From Nephrocerus scutellatus (lineage: Eukaryota; Arthropoda; Insecta; Diptera; Pipunculidae), in the NCBI GenBank assembly GCA_947095585.1, contig OX352761.1:78991267-79055266 (forward strand): a DNA stretch of 64,000 bases, read 5' to 3'. Below are positions 53,328 through 63,438 of this stretch, one piece after another (position 1 is the stretch's first letter; each line of letters starts with the position of its first letter). The position numbers and the translations under genes were made by a program. Under the pieces are notes generated by a model. The model was not told the DNA's origin, made no database searches, and was given only the letters and a program-made list of their open reading frames with translations.

Positions 53328-54415
53328 TTATTGTGAACATAATTCACAAATAAGTCGACCCAAAACGGTTGTTTTGGACCTGTCATCAAGACTGCTATAA
53401 TTAGCAGGCACGACTTCTCTTGCTTTCTGCAAAATTGTGAAAAGATCTGCTCCAAATAGCCTTTCCGTATTGTCGAAGATGTTAGACTTTCCAGTAGATG
53501 GTGCCGGTTTTGGAGCTTCCTTAATTACTGGTTTTTTGCGTGCTTGGATAGTTGGTGGTGGTTTGTTGATTGTTGCTGGCTTGCTAGCAGTCCCCATAGC
53601 AGCTATACTAGCAAAGCTAACTCCTTTCACTATAGCTTTTGCAGCAGATTTCTGGGCGAACTTATGCTGCTCCATCTTCTTTTGGGCGGTTTTTACTTTT
53701 TCCGCCATTTTTCTTTATATTTAGGGCATCCTCGATAGTTTGCAGGATGTCCAGATGTTTGGCAATTTGTGCAGAAGACGTTGTCGTCTTTCTTGTTGTC
53801 TACATTTCTCGGGCATTGGCCAGGTAAGTGTTCGTCCTTGTACTTAACGCATCTGTATTTCATGCCGTAATTGCTTGCGACATGTCCAAACTTTTGGCAG
53901 TTTCTGCACTTCGTAATGCCTGCCGGTTTAAGTTTTTCCCAATGTACCAACTCTTCATCAGGAGGGTTTTTGAGCAAACCGCTGCCTTATCGCAGTTCTT
54001 CTCAAGTTCGACAATGAAATTGTTAAATTTCCTGTCGGTCCTCTGAGATTTGAAGGGTTTGACCTCCAGTACAGGGATACCCTCTGCCGTTAATGCATCC
54101 TTGACATCATCAGTATCGAAGGAGTGGTGTATGCCTTTTAGGACCAACATTTCTTTACGGTCCTCCTTAGCAGTGTAAATGTTAAATTCAGTCTTTCCCG
54201 ATTGTAGGAAAGACCGAATTTTCTGGTGCCCATCTTTGTTTATGGCCGTAACGACCGACTTACTGCTGTTGATGTTGCGAATTCTGCAACTGATGTTGGC
54301 ACTCTTCGCGAACTTAGATAGTTCAGCAACGTTGAGTCTAAAACAGACTATTGGCGGCATAGCAAATGGTTTCGATGTTGGTCCCGTAATTGGGGCTTTT
54401 TTGCCATTTTTTGGA
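53328..54415 (-). pseudogene. LINE G ORF1 (gag-like) with degenerate knuckles
   Basis: The body reads PPIVCFRLNVAELSKFAKSA and VLKGIHHSFDTDDVKDALTA, the Jockey-gag region before the knuckles. The three knuckles are CRNCQKFGHVASNY (last Cys is Tyr), CVKYKDEHLPGQC (second Cys is Tyr) and CTNCQTSGHPANYRGC (intact). A frameshift near 53870 and a Lys-rich C-terminal part (AEKVKTAQKKMEQHKFAQKS) follow. Losing a zinc ligand in two of three knuckles would impair RNA binding. Confidence 0.8.
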
Positions 54416-55210
54416 TCGGTAAAACACATTTTTGTCAAGCTTATTACAATTTTTAAATATTTTGGGTTGCCTAAACAAATAGTCACTGATAATGGGCCAC
54501 CATTCAATTCAAACCTTTTTGAAAAATTTGGTAGAGAAAACCATATTAAAATACTACATTCACCACCGTATCAGCCGGAGTCAAATGGCCTAGCCGAACG
54601 AGGAGTACAGACGGTAAAAATGTATTTTAAAAAATTTTTGTTGGACTCAAATTTAAAAAAAATGATGACTCAACAAAAAATTAGATAAGTTATTATTCTC
54701 ATATAATAATACCCCAACTGTTGTTACTCTAAAATCTCCTGCGGAAATGTTTTCATTTTAAACCAAGAACTCATTTGAATTCTTTTAACCCAAAAATTGA
54801 GAAAGTAAATGCAAACATAGGGTTAGATGATAATTACAAAATACAAACCGTATGAAAAAAAAGTTGAAAGAAATAATGAAAATAATAATGCATTTAAAGT
54901 AGGAGACAAAATTATGTACCGAAATCATTTTCGCAGTTATCATAAATGGATTCCAGGTAGAATATTAAAGTGTTTATCAAAACATAAATTTTTGATAAAT
55001 ATGGTTCGACGGTGTCCAGATATCAAATAAGACAATCTGCTTTGGAAGACAAGTTTCACCCTTCATTTGATATTATTCATGAGAACAATAAAGAAATTGA
55101 AAGTCAAAACAAAAAAAGAAAATAAAGCGAAGAAAGTGACGATGATTTTATATGGATACGAAGATCCAATAGAATTACTCCAAATAGATTCGAATATTCA
55201 AAGTTTGCAA
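54416..55210 (+). pseudogene. pol: Mag-type integrase core and C-terminus (R2)
   Basis: The core reads IFKYFGLPKQIVTDNGPPFN and QPESNGLAERGVQTVKMYF. The catalytic Asp (54488-54490) and Glu (54596-54598) are separated by 35 residues, the D35E spacing of retroviral-type integrases. The first catalytic Asp lies before the start of the copy. A stop at about 54686, a frameshift near 54745 and another near 55015 break it; the C-terminal domain (FKVGDKIMYRNHFRSYHKW) follows. It is the most complete integrase core in the window. Confidence 0.8.
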
Positions 55211-55369
55211 GCCTAAATTATTAATTAAACTAAATTAAAAGTTTGTAATACATAGGTGATAAATTAAAACTGTCAACAATTTTTGTTATAAATAAAATAT
55301 AAAAATAAATTGTTATTTTAGCATGTAATTGAATTCAAATGATAAATTGCTACAAATTAAGTTCTATTC

Positions 55370-55466
55370 AAAAAAGGGGAAAATGTTGTATATACTTGTA
55401 ACTTGAGTCACCCTATATTTATATGCTAAATGGTAACGGAGTCATTTAAAGAAAAATGTAATCTTC
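55370..55466 (+). repeat. Polypurine tract and truncated Mag LTR (R2)
   Basis: The tract ends at 55383 and TGTTGTATATACTTG starts at 55384. After about 82 bp the LTR passes into CCTCATGACCAAATCGCAGT, the same joint as in R1. Confidence 0.75.
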
Positions 55467-55856
55467 CTCATGACCAAATCGCAGTGGATATTAAATAAGT
55501 GACATAACATCTGTTAAAAACGTTACTTAACATCTGTTAAAAAAGTGACATCTATTAAAAAAAAACGTTACTTAAAATATGTAAAAAAAGTGACTTAACA
55601 TCTGTTAAAAAAACGTTACTTACATCTGTTAAATAATGACATTTAACATTTGAGTTTTTGAACATGTACCCCTTTAACCTTGTAGTACGACGTTTTCACG
55701 TCAAAAACATTTGCAATTCTCTGAGAATTGCTCGTTTCGCTGAAATGTTTGAGCATAACCGCATTGTGTGAATAATCGAATCGTAATATGTAATGCATAT
55801 TACAAATAATAGGCTAGGTCCGCCACTAGCGCCATCTAATGAAAGTAATCAGAAGT
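55467..55856 (+). repeat. CTGTTAAAA repeat and palindrome block (R2, first copy)
   Basis: Like R1 except for a deletion of about 30 bp after GAGAATTGCTCG (the GTTGTTGGATTGGGAGCACA segment is missing). The same deletion is in the second copy at 56305-56541, so the two are a tandem duplicate made within R2. Confidence 0.75.
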
Positions 55857-56304
55857 TTTTTTTTTTTTGTTTTGGGGAAGGAGGAAAATCTGCCTGCTTA
55901 CCTGCACATCTGACACAATTAGCTTCTCTTTTGCAAAATTTCACTGTGTGGCCGAAGCGTTGGCATCTCTTACATTGAGGAATTTCTCTATTCCTTCTTT
56001 TGGCTTCCATTTTAACTTTCATATGAGGAATATGTCTAATATCAAATTTTTTCTTACTATCCTCCATGTTATCAAATGAAAGCATAAAAAGTGGTAATGG
56101 AACTAGTTGGCTTCCATTTTCTTTCACTTTCTTCGTGACATTAACCACATTAATTATGTTGAACCCTTTATTACTAAGCTCTTCCTTAATCTCGTCGGGC
56201 TTACAAGTCGGATGGAGTCCTCTTGCCATTACTCTAATTGGCCTGGTGAGTTTATTTTCATAAGAATGCCATTCAATATCAGTCTTATTAAGCAGTCCAC
56301 TTAC
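55857..56304 (-). mobile_element. LINE E0: short remnant of LINE E
   Basis: A T-run and about 35 bp of the LINE 3' end join directly to ORF1 at the CAGGTAAGCAGGCAG junction. The ORF1 knuckle region (CKRCQRFGHTVKFC, PLPLFMLSFDNMEDS) follows, up to about 56304 where the palindrome block starts again. All of RT and the rest of the 3' UTR are missing. It carries the same T-run joint as E2, so it derives from the same insertion by duplication and deletion. Confidence 0.8.
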
Positions 56305-56541
56305 TTACATCTGTTAAATAATGACATTTAACATTTGAGTTTTTGAACATGTACCCCTTTAACCTTGTAGTACGACGTTTTCACGTCAAAAACATTTGCA
56401 ATTCTCTGAGAATTGCTCGTTTCGCTGAAATGTTTGAGCATAACCGCATTGTGTGAATAATCGAATCGTAATATGTAATGCATATTACAAATAATAGGCT
56501 AGGTCCGCCACTAGCGCCATCTAATGAAAGTAATCAGAAGT
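56305..56541 (+). repeat. Palindrome block (R2, second copy)
   Basis: It starts CTTACATCTGTTAAATAATG and repeats 55619-55856 closely. It ends with AATCAGAAGT (56532-56541), the left target-site duplication of LINE E2. Confidence 0.8.
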
Positions 56542-56961
56542 TTTTTTTTTTTTGTTTTGGGGAAGGAGGAAAATCTTGAAAGAGACCCAATGTTGGTACT
56601 GTGGGACTCACACCCACTAAAAACCTCCTCCCTTGTTAGTATTAAAACTAGTCTTGATAGGCTAACTATTAATTTTCGTGTCAGTTCTTTGGGATTGTAC
56701 TAAAAATTTTAAACAGTTGGAAAACTAATTAGTTTTCCAGCGCTACTAAATTTTTTTTTTAAATTTAACCCAACTCTAACGGGTTGGTCCGTTTAAGTCG
56801 CCTCACAACATTTTGATAGTGAAGCAAGCTTGATGCTTCCACATTAACGTGTTGGTTTAGCCGAACTTTATGCTTTGCAGCAAATTTCTTTATTTCCTCC
56901 ACCACTGATGGGATTTTGATGTCTCTATGAATATCAGTATTGCGAACATACCAAGGTGCAT

Positions 56962-58509
56962 TCAGTATATTACGTAGTACTTTGTTTTGAAAGTTTGGAT
57001 ACTTTGAAGATTAGACCGCTTAGCACAGCCCCATAGTTGAATACCGTATGTCCACACCGGTTTTAAAATTTGGTTGTAAATCAAAATTTTGTTGTATATC
57101 GATAATTTTGAGCGCCGTCCAATCAGCCAATACATATTTCTGTATCTGCAATCGAGCTCTTTCCTTTTTATCTTGATGTGTTCTTTCCATCTAAGTTTTG
57201 CATCTAGTGTCATTCCTAGATATTTTGCTTTGTTATCATGTGGAATTACAACGTCGTTTATTTTAACAGGAAGGGTTTCGATTTTCCTATTTGTGAAGTT
57301 TTCGTGGGTAGATTTCACTTCATTTAGTTTAATTTTCCATTTATTGCACCAATTAGAGATCACATTAACAGCTGTTTGTAGTTTATCCGTAGCTTCATTG
57401 ATGTTTGAGCCAACAGCCATTACTGAAGTGTCATCTGCAAATGTTGCAAGCATTACATTATCTGTTTGTGGGATCAAGTTTGTGTAAATCAAGTATAGAA
57501 CTGGGCCCAATATACTGCCTTGGGGTACTCCTGCATTAATTTCTTTTAATGGAGAGTATTCATTTCCTTGTTTCACTCTAAACGATCTTTCAGATAAATA
57601 TGACTCTAGGATTTCTACATAACCTTTAGGCAAAAAGCAATTAAGTTTATGAATGAGACCTGGATGCCAAACTTTGTCAAAGGCTTGCGCCACATCGAGA
57701 AAAACTGTGGAGCAGATTTTCTTTTCTTCGAGTGTTTTTTCTATAACATTAGTAATTCGGTGAACCTGTTCTATGCTAGAATGTTTTGCACGGAACCCAA
57801 ATTGATGGTTCGGAATAATATTACAACTTTCTATTAAAGGCTGTATTCGATTAAACAATAGTTTTTCAAAAAGTTTAGACATCATGGGAAGCAGCGATAT
57901 CGGTCTGTACGATTTAGCTTCATACGCAAGTTTTCCAGGTTTATTTATCATGATAATTTCAGCAACTTTCCATATGCCTGGGACGCACCGGAACTTTAGG
58001 GCCGCATTCATTATATAACTTAACCATGTTAAAGCTTTGGATGGGAGATTCTTTAATATGTCTGCTGTTATTAGATCAAAGCCTGGAGCTTTGTTCAGTT
58101 TCAGATTTTTAATTTCTTTCTTAAGCTCCTTTACTCGAAATTGAGGGATGTTACTTTCACGACTGTTTTCTACTTGCTCCAACACAAAATCAGAGTCTAT
58201 ATTATTAGGCGTAAAGATTTCAGCAAGATGACTCCCGAATTCTTCAGCTTTTTCTAAATCACTCCTCGCCCATGAGCCATCAGCTTTTCTGATAGGTGCC
58301 ATGTGAGAAACCGGTCTTTTCACATTACTTGTAGCTTTCCATAACGAGTAGTTTGATTTTTTAAATGTAGACAAGTTTTCCATGTAGCTAACAAAAGAAT
58401 TCTCTTTTAGCCTTTTTATTTCTCTGCTCAAAATCTGTGTTTTATTATTTAGGGTTCTCTTATCATCAGGGTGACGTGACTGCTGCCTGCTTACCTGCAC
58501 ATCTGACAC
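56962..58509 (-). pseudogene. LINE E2 ORF2 remnant: linker plus full RT
   Basis: A 515-codon open stretch without ATG near its start. It begins in the endonuclease-RT linker (LSREIKRLKENSFVSYMENL) and continues GFDLITADILKNLPSKALTW, SYRPISLLPMMSKLFEKLLF, TVFLDVAQAFDKVWHPGL (motif A), AGVPQGSILGPVLYLIYTN (motif B) and FADDTSVMAVG (motif C, FADD at 57430-57441). A one-base deletion near 56990 shifts the last 70 or so codons. RT is otherwise intact. Without endonuclease it could only use pre-existing ends or work in trans. Confidence 0.9.
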
Positions 58510-59749
58510 AATTAGCTTCTCTTTTGCAAAATTTCACTGTGTGGCCGAAGCGTTGGCATCTCTTACATTGAGGAATTTCTCTATTCCTTCTTTTGGCTTC
58601 CATTTTAACTTTCATATGAGGAATATGTCTAATATCAAATTTTTTCTTACTATCCTCCATGTTATCAAATGAAAGCATAAAAAGTGGTAATGGAACTAGT
58701 TGGCTTCCATTTTCTTTCACTTTCTTCGTGACATTAACCACATTAATTATGTTGAACCCTTTATTACTAAGCTCTTCCTTAATCTCGTCGGGCTTACAAG
58801 TCGGATGGAGTCCTCTTGCCATTACTCTAATTGGCCTGGTGAGTTTATTTTCATAAGAATGCCATTCAATATCAGTCTTATTAAGCAGTCCACTTAGATT
58901 TCTGTAATCGTCTTCATCATCCACGTTGATCTTAATTTGCTTATTATTCAGCAGCTTTATTTCGGGTTTAATGTTTTTTTCGCTCAGCATTTTTTTCACT
59001 ACGTTGAAGTCATCTACGTTACTAAGAATTACCGGAGGAGGTTTAACTTTCCTTCTTGTAGGCTTTTCATTTTGGACAGGTTTTTCTACTAGTAATTTGT
59101 TCCTTATAGGTTGAGGTTGCCCGTTATTAGTTTCCTTCTCTGAAGTACTGATGTTAACTTCTGGTGAGCTGCTCGCTTTTCTTTTCTTATGATTCTTTTT
59201 TGTTTTCTTCAAGACCCAATCAGATTCACGCGTAAGTTTCTCCTCATCAGTAACGTACTGAGGATAAGTTTCAACTTCCATTTCGTTGCCTGATTCATTT
59301 CGTTGCTGAAGTTCATACGAAAGCTTGAGGTTATCAGCTTTCAACTGAGCAATTTCTTTTTTAAGCTCTTCAACAATCAGCTCCAATGCACTAATTTTAT
59401 TGCTTGTAGCAGAGTTTTGTGCTACATTTTCTTTCTCCTGAGAAGTCACAGTCTCATTTAATTCGATCCCATCAGCTTGGGAAGATTTCACTTTTAGGTA
59501 TGATTTACTTTCACTGACACTACGATCCTTTTTGTTGAAAGGATTAAACAGATTTTCATGTTTCTGATGTGTTGTTTTTATAGTTGGTGATCTTAGTATA
59601 CTCGGTTTTCTCTGAAATGGATTTTCATCATCCTTATTACGCAATGGTTGGTCCCCGCCAGAATCCGTGGGACCGGCCTCCTTGAAGGATGGATTCACCA
59701 GATTGTCTGGCTTACCATCTGGGGTAATAATTCCTTTCGTTTTACTCAT
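58466..59749 (-). pseudogene. LINE E2 ORF1 (gag-like), open but C-terminally truncated
   Basis: The ATG at 59747-59749 opens 427 codons without a stop: a Ser/Lys-rich N-terminus, a coiled coil (ELIVEELKKEIAQLKADN), a basic region (KKTKKNHKKRKASSS), the central domain (PVILSNVDDFNVVKKMLSEK, GLHPTCKPDEIKEELSNKGF), and the knuckle CKRCQRFGHTVKFC. The second knuckle starts CVRCAGKQ and is cut by the deletion, leaving AAVTSP before a stop. Jockey-type ORF1 proteins normally carry two or three knuckles, so RNA binding may be reduced. Confidence 0.85.
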
Positions 59750-59903
59750 TGCAGTTAGTTATATCGGGGTACCACCCCTAGTTGGTTTTGGTCCACGGGT
59801 GGTATTTTATTTCCCACCTACCCGCCGGCAAGCCGGTGAGGGCATTCCCCTATCCGCCACCTGGGGACGCGCCCGATGGGAGATCCCAACAACTCCTCAC
59901 GAG
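59750..59903 (-). promoter_or_regulatory. LINE E 5' UTR (probable internal promoter)
   Basis: A GC-richer 154-bp segment between the 5' target-site duplication and the ORF1 ATG, containing GGGGTACCACCCC-like and CCGGCTTGCCGGCGGG-like inverted words. Jockey-type LINEs carry an internal promoter at this place. The same segment is at 47297-47450 in E1. No TATA box is seen, as expected for an internal promoter. Confidence 0.5.
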
Positions 59904-59913
59904 AATCAGAAGT

Positions 59914-60125
59914 GGCTATATAAATGAATGCTCATCATCGAAATACAATTCTGAAGTGCATCCCCATACAAAACGGAAATTTTTATTTTCTCGAATTTCC
60001 GACTTTTCCTTTGGGGCTTTCCTAAAGCACCCTAGTATTGAGACGAACAAAAAAAAGGATCATCCAAACCGGACAAGCCTTTCTAAAGTTTTTTCGAGAC
60101 AACCGCACGGCAATTAATTTTAATA
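59914..60125 (+). repeat. TATA-like block of the mosaic (R2)
   Basis: Same as in R1, from GGCTATATAAATGAATGC to the ATTAATTTTAATATATAGAG joint. An A-run near 60050 is two bases shorter than in R1, which closes the frame that stays open in other units. Confidence 0.75.
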
Positions 60126-61190
60126 TATAGAGAGCTAATGCAATCTTCCCATTTCCTCTTATGCCTTTCTATATGTAATGATGTAAGTGTTGTTGAATTT
60201 AAATCTTCAAGCCAAAGTCCTTGGATTAATCGAACTCGACGTAAAGTTACGTACGCCTGTCCTGGTGCAAACATTTTCGATTCAAAATAGATGACGGCAC
60301 GATCAACTGTAGTTCCTTGCATTTTTTGCACTGTTGATGGCCAAGGTAAAGTCAACGGTAGTATTTGTCTTTCTGCAGTTCCATAAGAATATTTTGCTTG
60401 GAATTGTACCTTCATCGGGTCATTCTTTTGATTCCAAAATTGAATTGTACTGATGGAATGTCTTCTGATTTCTTCGGAAGTGTGGCCAGATAATTCCGAA
60501 AACTTCGCCCATCGCACCATTGATTAATCCCTTACTTGTGTCCACATTGTAATGAAGCATTTCTTTTGTACCAGTGAAGAGTGTCATTTTCTTTGATAAT
60601 GTTCCAGTTTCGTTGATGTCAATTGAAATCACTTTTTCCAAGTCAGCAATTTTCAAGTTGCAATCGGTGCCAATAATCCTGTCTTGAACAGTGACTGTGA
60701 CCAAAATATTCTAGGACTACGCGATTGTATCTATCGACTTGATTAATTGTTGAATATATCCGTAGAGCTCTCCCAACAGCGAAATCGCCAATGTTGCTTC
60801 CTTCCAATTAAGTCAAAAGCATCTGAATGTGGTGTCTTTTGACCTTGCCCACTCGCAAGTCATTTTGAAAATCGAAAAAAGTTCAGGGTGACACAACTTT
60901 TTTGTCTTGTCTTTCTGACTTTATTATTTTGTATGAAATTGCAGAAAGAAAACTCAAGCCACAAATGAGTTGCTGGCTGCATGCGGTTTAGTTGATGGAA
61001 AACGGTACTTCCTCTTACTGGTTGTAATTGAAAAAGATCGCCTAATATCAACATATTCAGTCCTTGCTGGGTTTCAATTGTTTCAAGCGCTGATCAATCA
61101 TGCACAGTATCTCGTACGATACCATTGAAATGTCATCATTGATGAGAAATTGCACATCCTTCCACTGCATTTTCATATGACGCAAGGAAC
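60126..61190 (-). pseudogene. Helitron-type helicase, C-terminal two thirds (R2)
   Basis: As R1: motif II DDISMV near 61130, motif III as LGDLFQLQPVRG (Leu to Phe), the middle part with LHYNVDTSKGLINGAMGEV, and C-terminal QKMQGTTVDRAVIYFE with GQAYVTLRRVR. A small deletion near 60170 alters the C-terminal tail (LTSLHIERHKRKWED). The high-coordinate end joins element F at the same base as in R1. Confidence 0.8.
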
Positions 61191-61617
61191 GAATTTAAAA
61201 AAAAATTTAGCTCCGCAACCCATGCGCCCACAAAACCCAAACCCGTTTCCGGAACGAAACTTTAACGCGGGTCCTCCCAATAGGCAATACCCAGCTCATC
61301 AATTCTATCCTACTCAACAAATACAAAAACCTTATCACTCATCCCAACCTAACCAGGGACTTAGTCGCAACCAAAATAACCCCAAGCAGAGAGCCTTTCC
61401 CAATCGTTATCAAACTAACCAACAAATGAGACCTTCTCAACCAGGTCCAACCATTAAACACGAACCTTTAACACAAGGATACAGTGCCCTGGCTAGAGAC
61501 ATTCATTACCAAAATCGGCAGAGATTCAACGGTGCTCCTTGGAGAACAGGCGCACATATGCAGCAACGTCCTAGAATGGACAAATACCAGTCTAATTTTC
61601 ACATCCATACACCCTAA
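61150..61617 (+). pseudogene. gag: Element F2 gag C-terminal tail
   Basis: Gln/Pro/Asn-rich text (PPNRQYPAHQFYPTQQIQKP, RNQNNPKQRAFPNRYQTN, GAPWRTGAHMQQRPRMDKY) is the nucleocapsid-like tail of gypsy-type gags, which often lack CCHC knuckles. The first codons derive from helicase sequence. It stops at 61617; a short acidic Glu/Asn-rich stretch follows in other frames before the protease. Confidence 0.65.
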
Positions 61618-61917
61618 GATGAACTTTGTTCAGACTATCATAATCTGAGCTTGAGCAATGAAGAAGAAACTCCCAACATCAACGAATCCAAAATTGAACA
61701 ACTAGATCACGTCGATATTAATTTTTTTTAGCTAAAAAACTCTTCCTTGCCATACTTTGAATGCAAGACGAAGAGCGGAGACATGTATAAATTTCTGATA
61801 GACACGGGCTCCTCCAAAAATTACATAAAACCATCTTTAGTAGAAAAACCTATGCAAAATAAAAATTCCTTTTTCGCAAGATCTATAGCTGGGGACGTCC
61901 GTATAACATAACATACG
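61618..61917 (+). pseudogene. pol: Element F2 aspartic protease
   Basis: The frame near 61740 reads LPYFECKTKSGDMYKFLI and then DTGSSKNYIKPSLVEKP; the active-site DTGS is at 61801-61812. A stop near 61910 interrupts before the second half, which continues in the next open frame with GIIGNDSLKAL, the second protease motif. F1 lacks the whole region through its 633-bp deletion. Confidence 0.75.
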
Positions 61918-62463
61918 ATGATTAATCTCTTTAATACGAAGGATATCAGTCTCAAATTCTATCTTCTACCTAATTTACAAACGTTTGAAGGTATCATTGG
62001 CAACGATAGTCTTAAAGCACTATCTGCTGTAATAGACACAAAAAATAACTTCATGAACATTCTAAATTCTGTCCAAGTCAAAATCAAACAGTTGACTTCT
62101 CCAACAGTAAATGCCGTTAATGTTAAAACCGACCACATGACAGTGACACAGCAAAATCTTTTAAATTCGGTTGTTAATAACTTCCCAAACTTATTTTTTG
62201 AACCTAATGAGAAACTAACCTTTACTACAAAGGTCGTTGGAGAAATCCGAACCTCAACCGATTCACCTATTTATAGTAAATACTACCCCTTCCCAATGTC
62301 ACTTAAATCCGATGTAGAGAGACAGATTCAAGAGCTGTTAGAGCATGGAATCATTAGACGCTCCAGATCCCCATATAACTCTCCGGTATGGGTCGTACCG
62401 AAGAAGCCAGACTCCACAGGCAAAAAACAAATACAGAATGGTGATCGACTACAGGAAGCTTAA
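61918..62463 (+). pseudogene. pol: Element F2 protease C-terminus and RT fingers
   Basis: It begins with the protease end (TFEGIIGNDSLKALSAVID), then the pre-RT linker and RT fingers: [40 protein letters not shown] and [19 protein letters not shown] frameshift then gives [11 protein letters not shown] and a stop at 62463. Unlike F1 there is no TAG after ELL, so this part is open. Confidence 0.75.
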
Positions 62464-62715
62464 CAGCGTTACAAGGAATCTGACATCGAAAAAACAGCTT
62501 TTTCCATAAACAATGGTAAATTCGAGTTCACTAGACTTCCATTTGGACTCAAGAATGCGCCATCAATTTTTCAAAGGGCACTTGACGACATCTTGCGATA
62601 GCATATAGGACAAACTTGCTATGTCTATATTGACAACATAGTAATATTCAGCAAGTCTGAAAGTGATCATGCCCGGCACATAAAGGACATTTTTAAAACA
62701 CTTTATGATGCAAAT
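62464..62715 (+). pseudogene. pol: Element F2 RT palm, motif A deleted, motif C mutated
   Basis: [20 protein letters not shown] and [20 protein letters not shown] follow the deletion that removes motif A. A TAG (about 62600) comes next, as in F1. Motif C reads YIDN, because GAC GAC in F1 is GAC AAC here (62632-62637), which removes one catalytic aspartate. Confidence 0.75.
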
Positions 62716-63438
62716 ATGAAGGTGCAATTAGATAAAAGCCATTTTTTCCAAAAGGAAGTCGAATTCTTGGGATTCATCATATCATCAGAGGGAATTATGA
62801 CGAACCCCGCAAAGGTCGAAGCGATAAAAAACTTCCCATTACCCCAAACTCTGAAAGATTTGCGTTCCTTCCTTGGACTTTCCGGCTATTATCGCCGCTT
62901 TATTAAGGATTACGCAAAGCTTGCGAAACCCTTAACTACCCTTCTAAGAGGGGAGGAAGGACGTATGTCCAAGACACAATCGGCTAGAAAACAAATTTTT
63001 CTCGACCCCGCAGCTATGGACGCCTTCCTTAAAAGTGAAATATCCCAAATCCGGACACACCTAACTAGACTTATGCCTAAAACTAAAATTAAAAGGTCAC
63101 TGGATTTTCTAGGCAGTGCCTGGAAATTTATAGCTGGAAGCCCCAATGGGCACGATTTTGATATTATAACCGAAAAAATAAATAATGTCTTAAGAAACAA
63201 TAACAAGCAGATTGTTATAAATAAAATGCCTGTCAACAAAATTGAGGAAATTGTTAACATTACAAATGAAATAAATAAGCAAATAGATGATAGCGATAAG
63301 TTTAAGGATGAATTATTCTTAAATATAGAACTAAAACTAGGATTAGTAAAAGAAGAAATTATAAACATAGAATACGCAATACACCGGGCCAAGGCCAATA
63401 TCGTTAACACGTACATCCTCTCGAATAAATACAATTGA
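62716..63438 (+). pseudogene. Element F2 RT connection fused in frame to envelope
   Basis: It is the same 240-codon fusion as in F1, differing by a few residues (for example DKSHF for DKRHF). The RT connection ends near residue 108 and the envelope part starts before the basic KTKIKR site. The frame stays open in both copies despite decay around it, but this is expected for a recent duplicate. Confidence 0.8.

Larger units (their letters stand above)
51150..54415 (-). mobile_element. LINE G (Jockey-type), distinct from E, endonuclease mostly deleted
   Basis: Minus-strand order: ORF1 with three knuckle-like motifs, a remnant of the endonuclease start, linker, RT, and an A-rich 3' end (T-run on plus at about 51163). 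It lies exactly between R1 and R2. Its wording differs clearly from LINE E, so it is a second Jockey-type family. At 54415 its 5' end meets the Mag integrase of R2. No target-site duplication is evident. Confidence 0.85.
56542..59903 (-). mobile_element. LINE E2 (Jockey-type), endonuclease deleted
   Basis: Flanked by AATCAGAAGT at 56532-56541 and 59904-59913. A 5' UTR of about 150 bp (59750-59903), an open ORF1 and a nearly open RT frame are present; the two frames overlap by 44 bp. The end of ORF1 and the entire endonuclease are missing between them. It is the better preserved of the two E copies. Confidence 0.9.

Noticed and set aside
46140..58520. LINE E joints explained by splicing (GTAAG resembles a donor)
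   Set aside because: The GTAAG bases are retained on the left side of every joint, and no consistent AG acceptor is seen, so spliced retrocopies are not supported.
62910..63434. Ser/Ile/Leu-rich minus-strand ORF opposite the RT-env fusion
   Set aside because: It is a shadow of the coding strand, with no domain, and is present in both F copies only through duplication.
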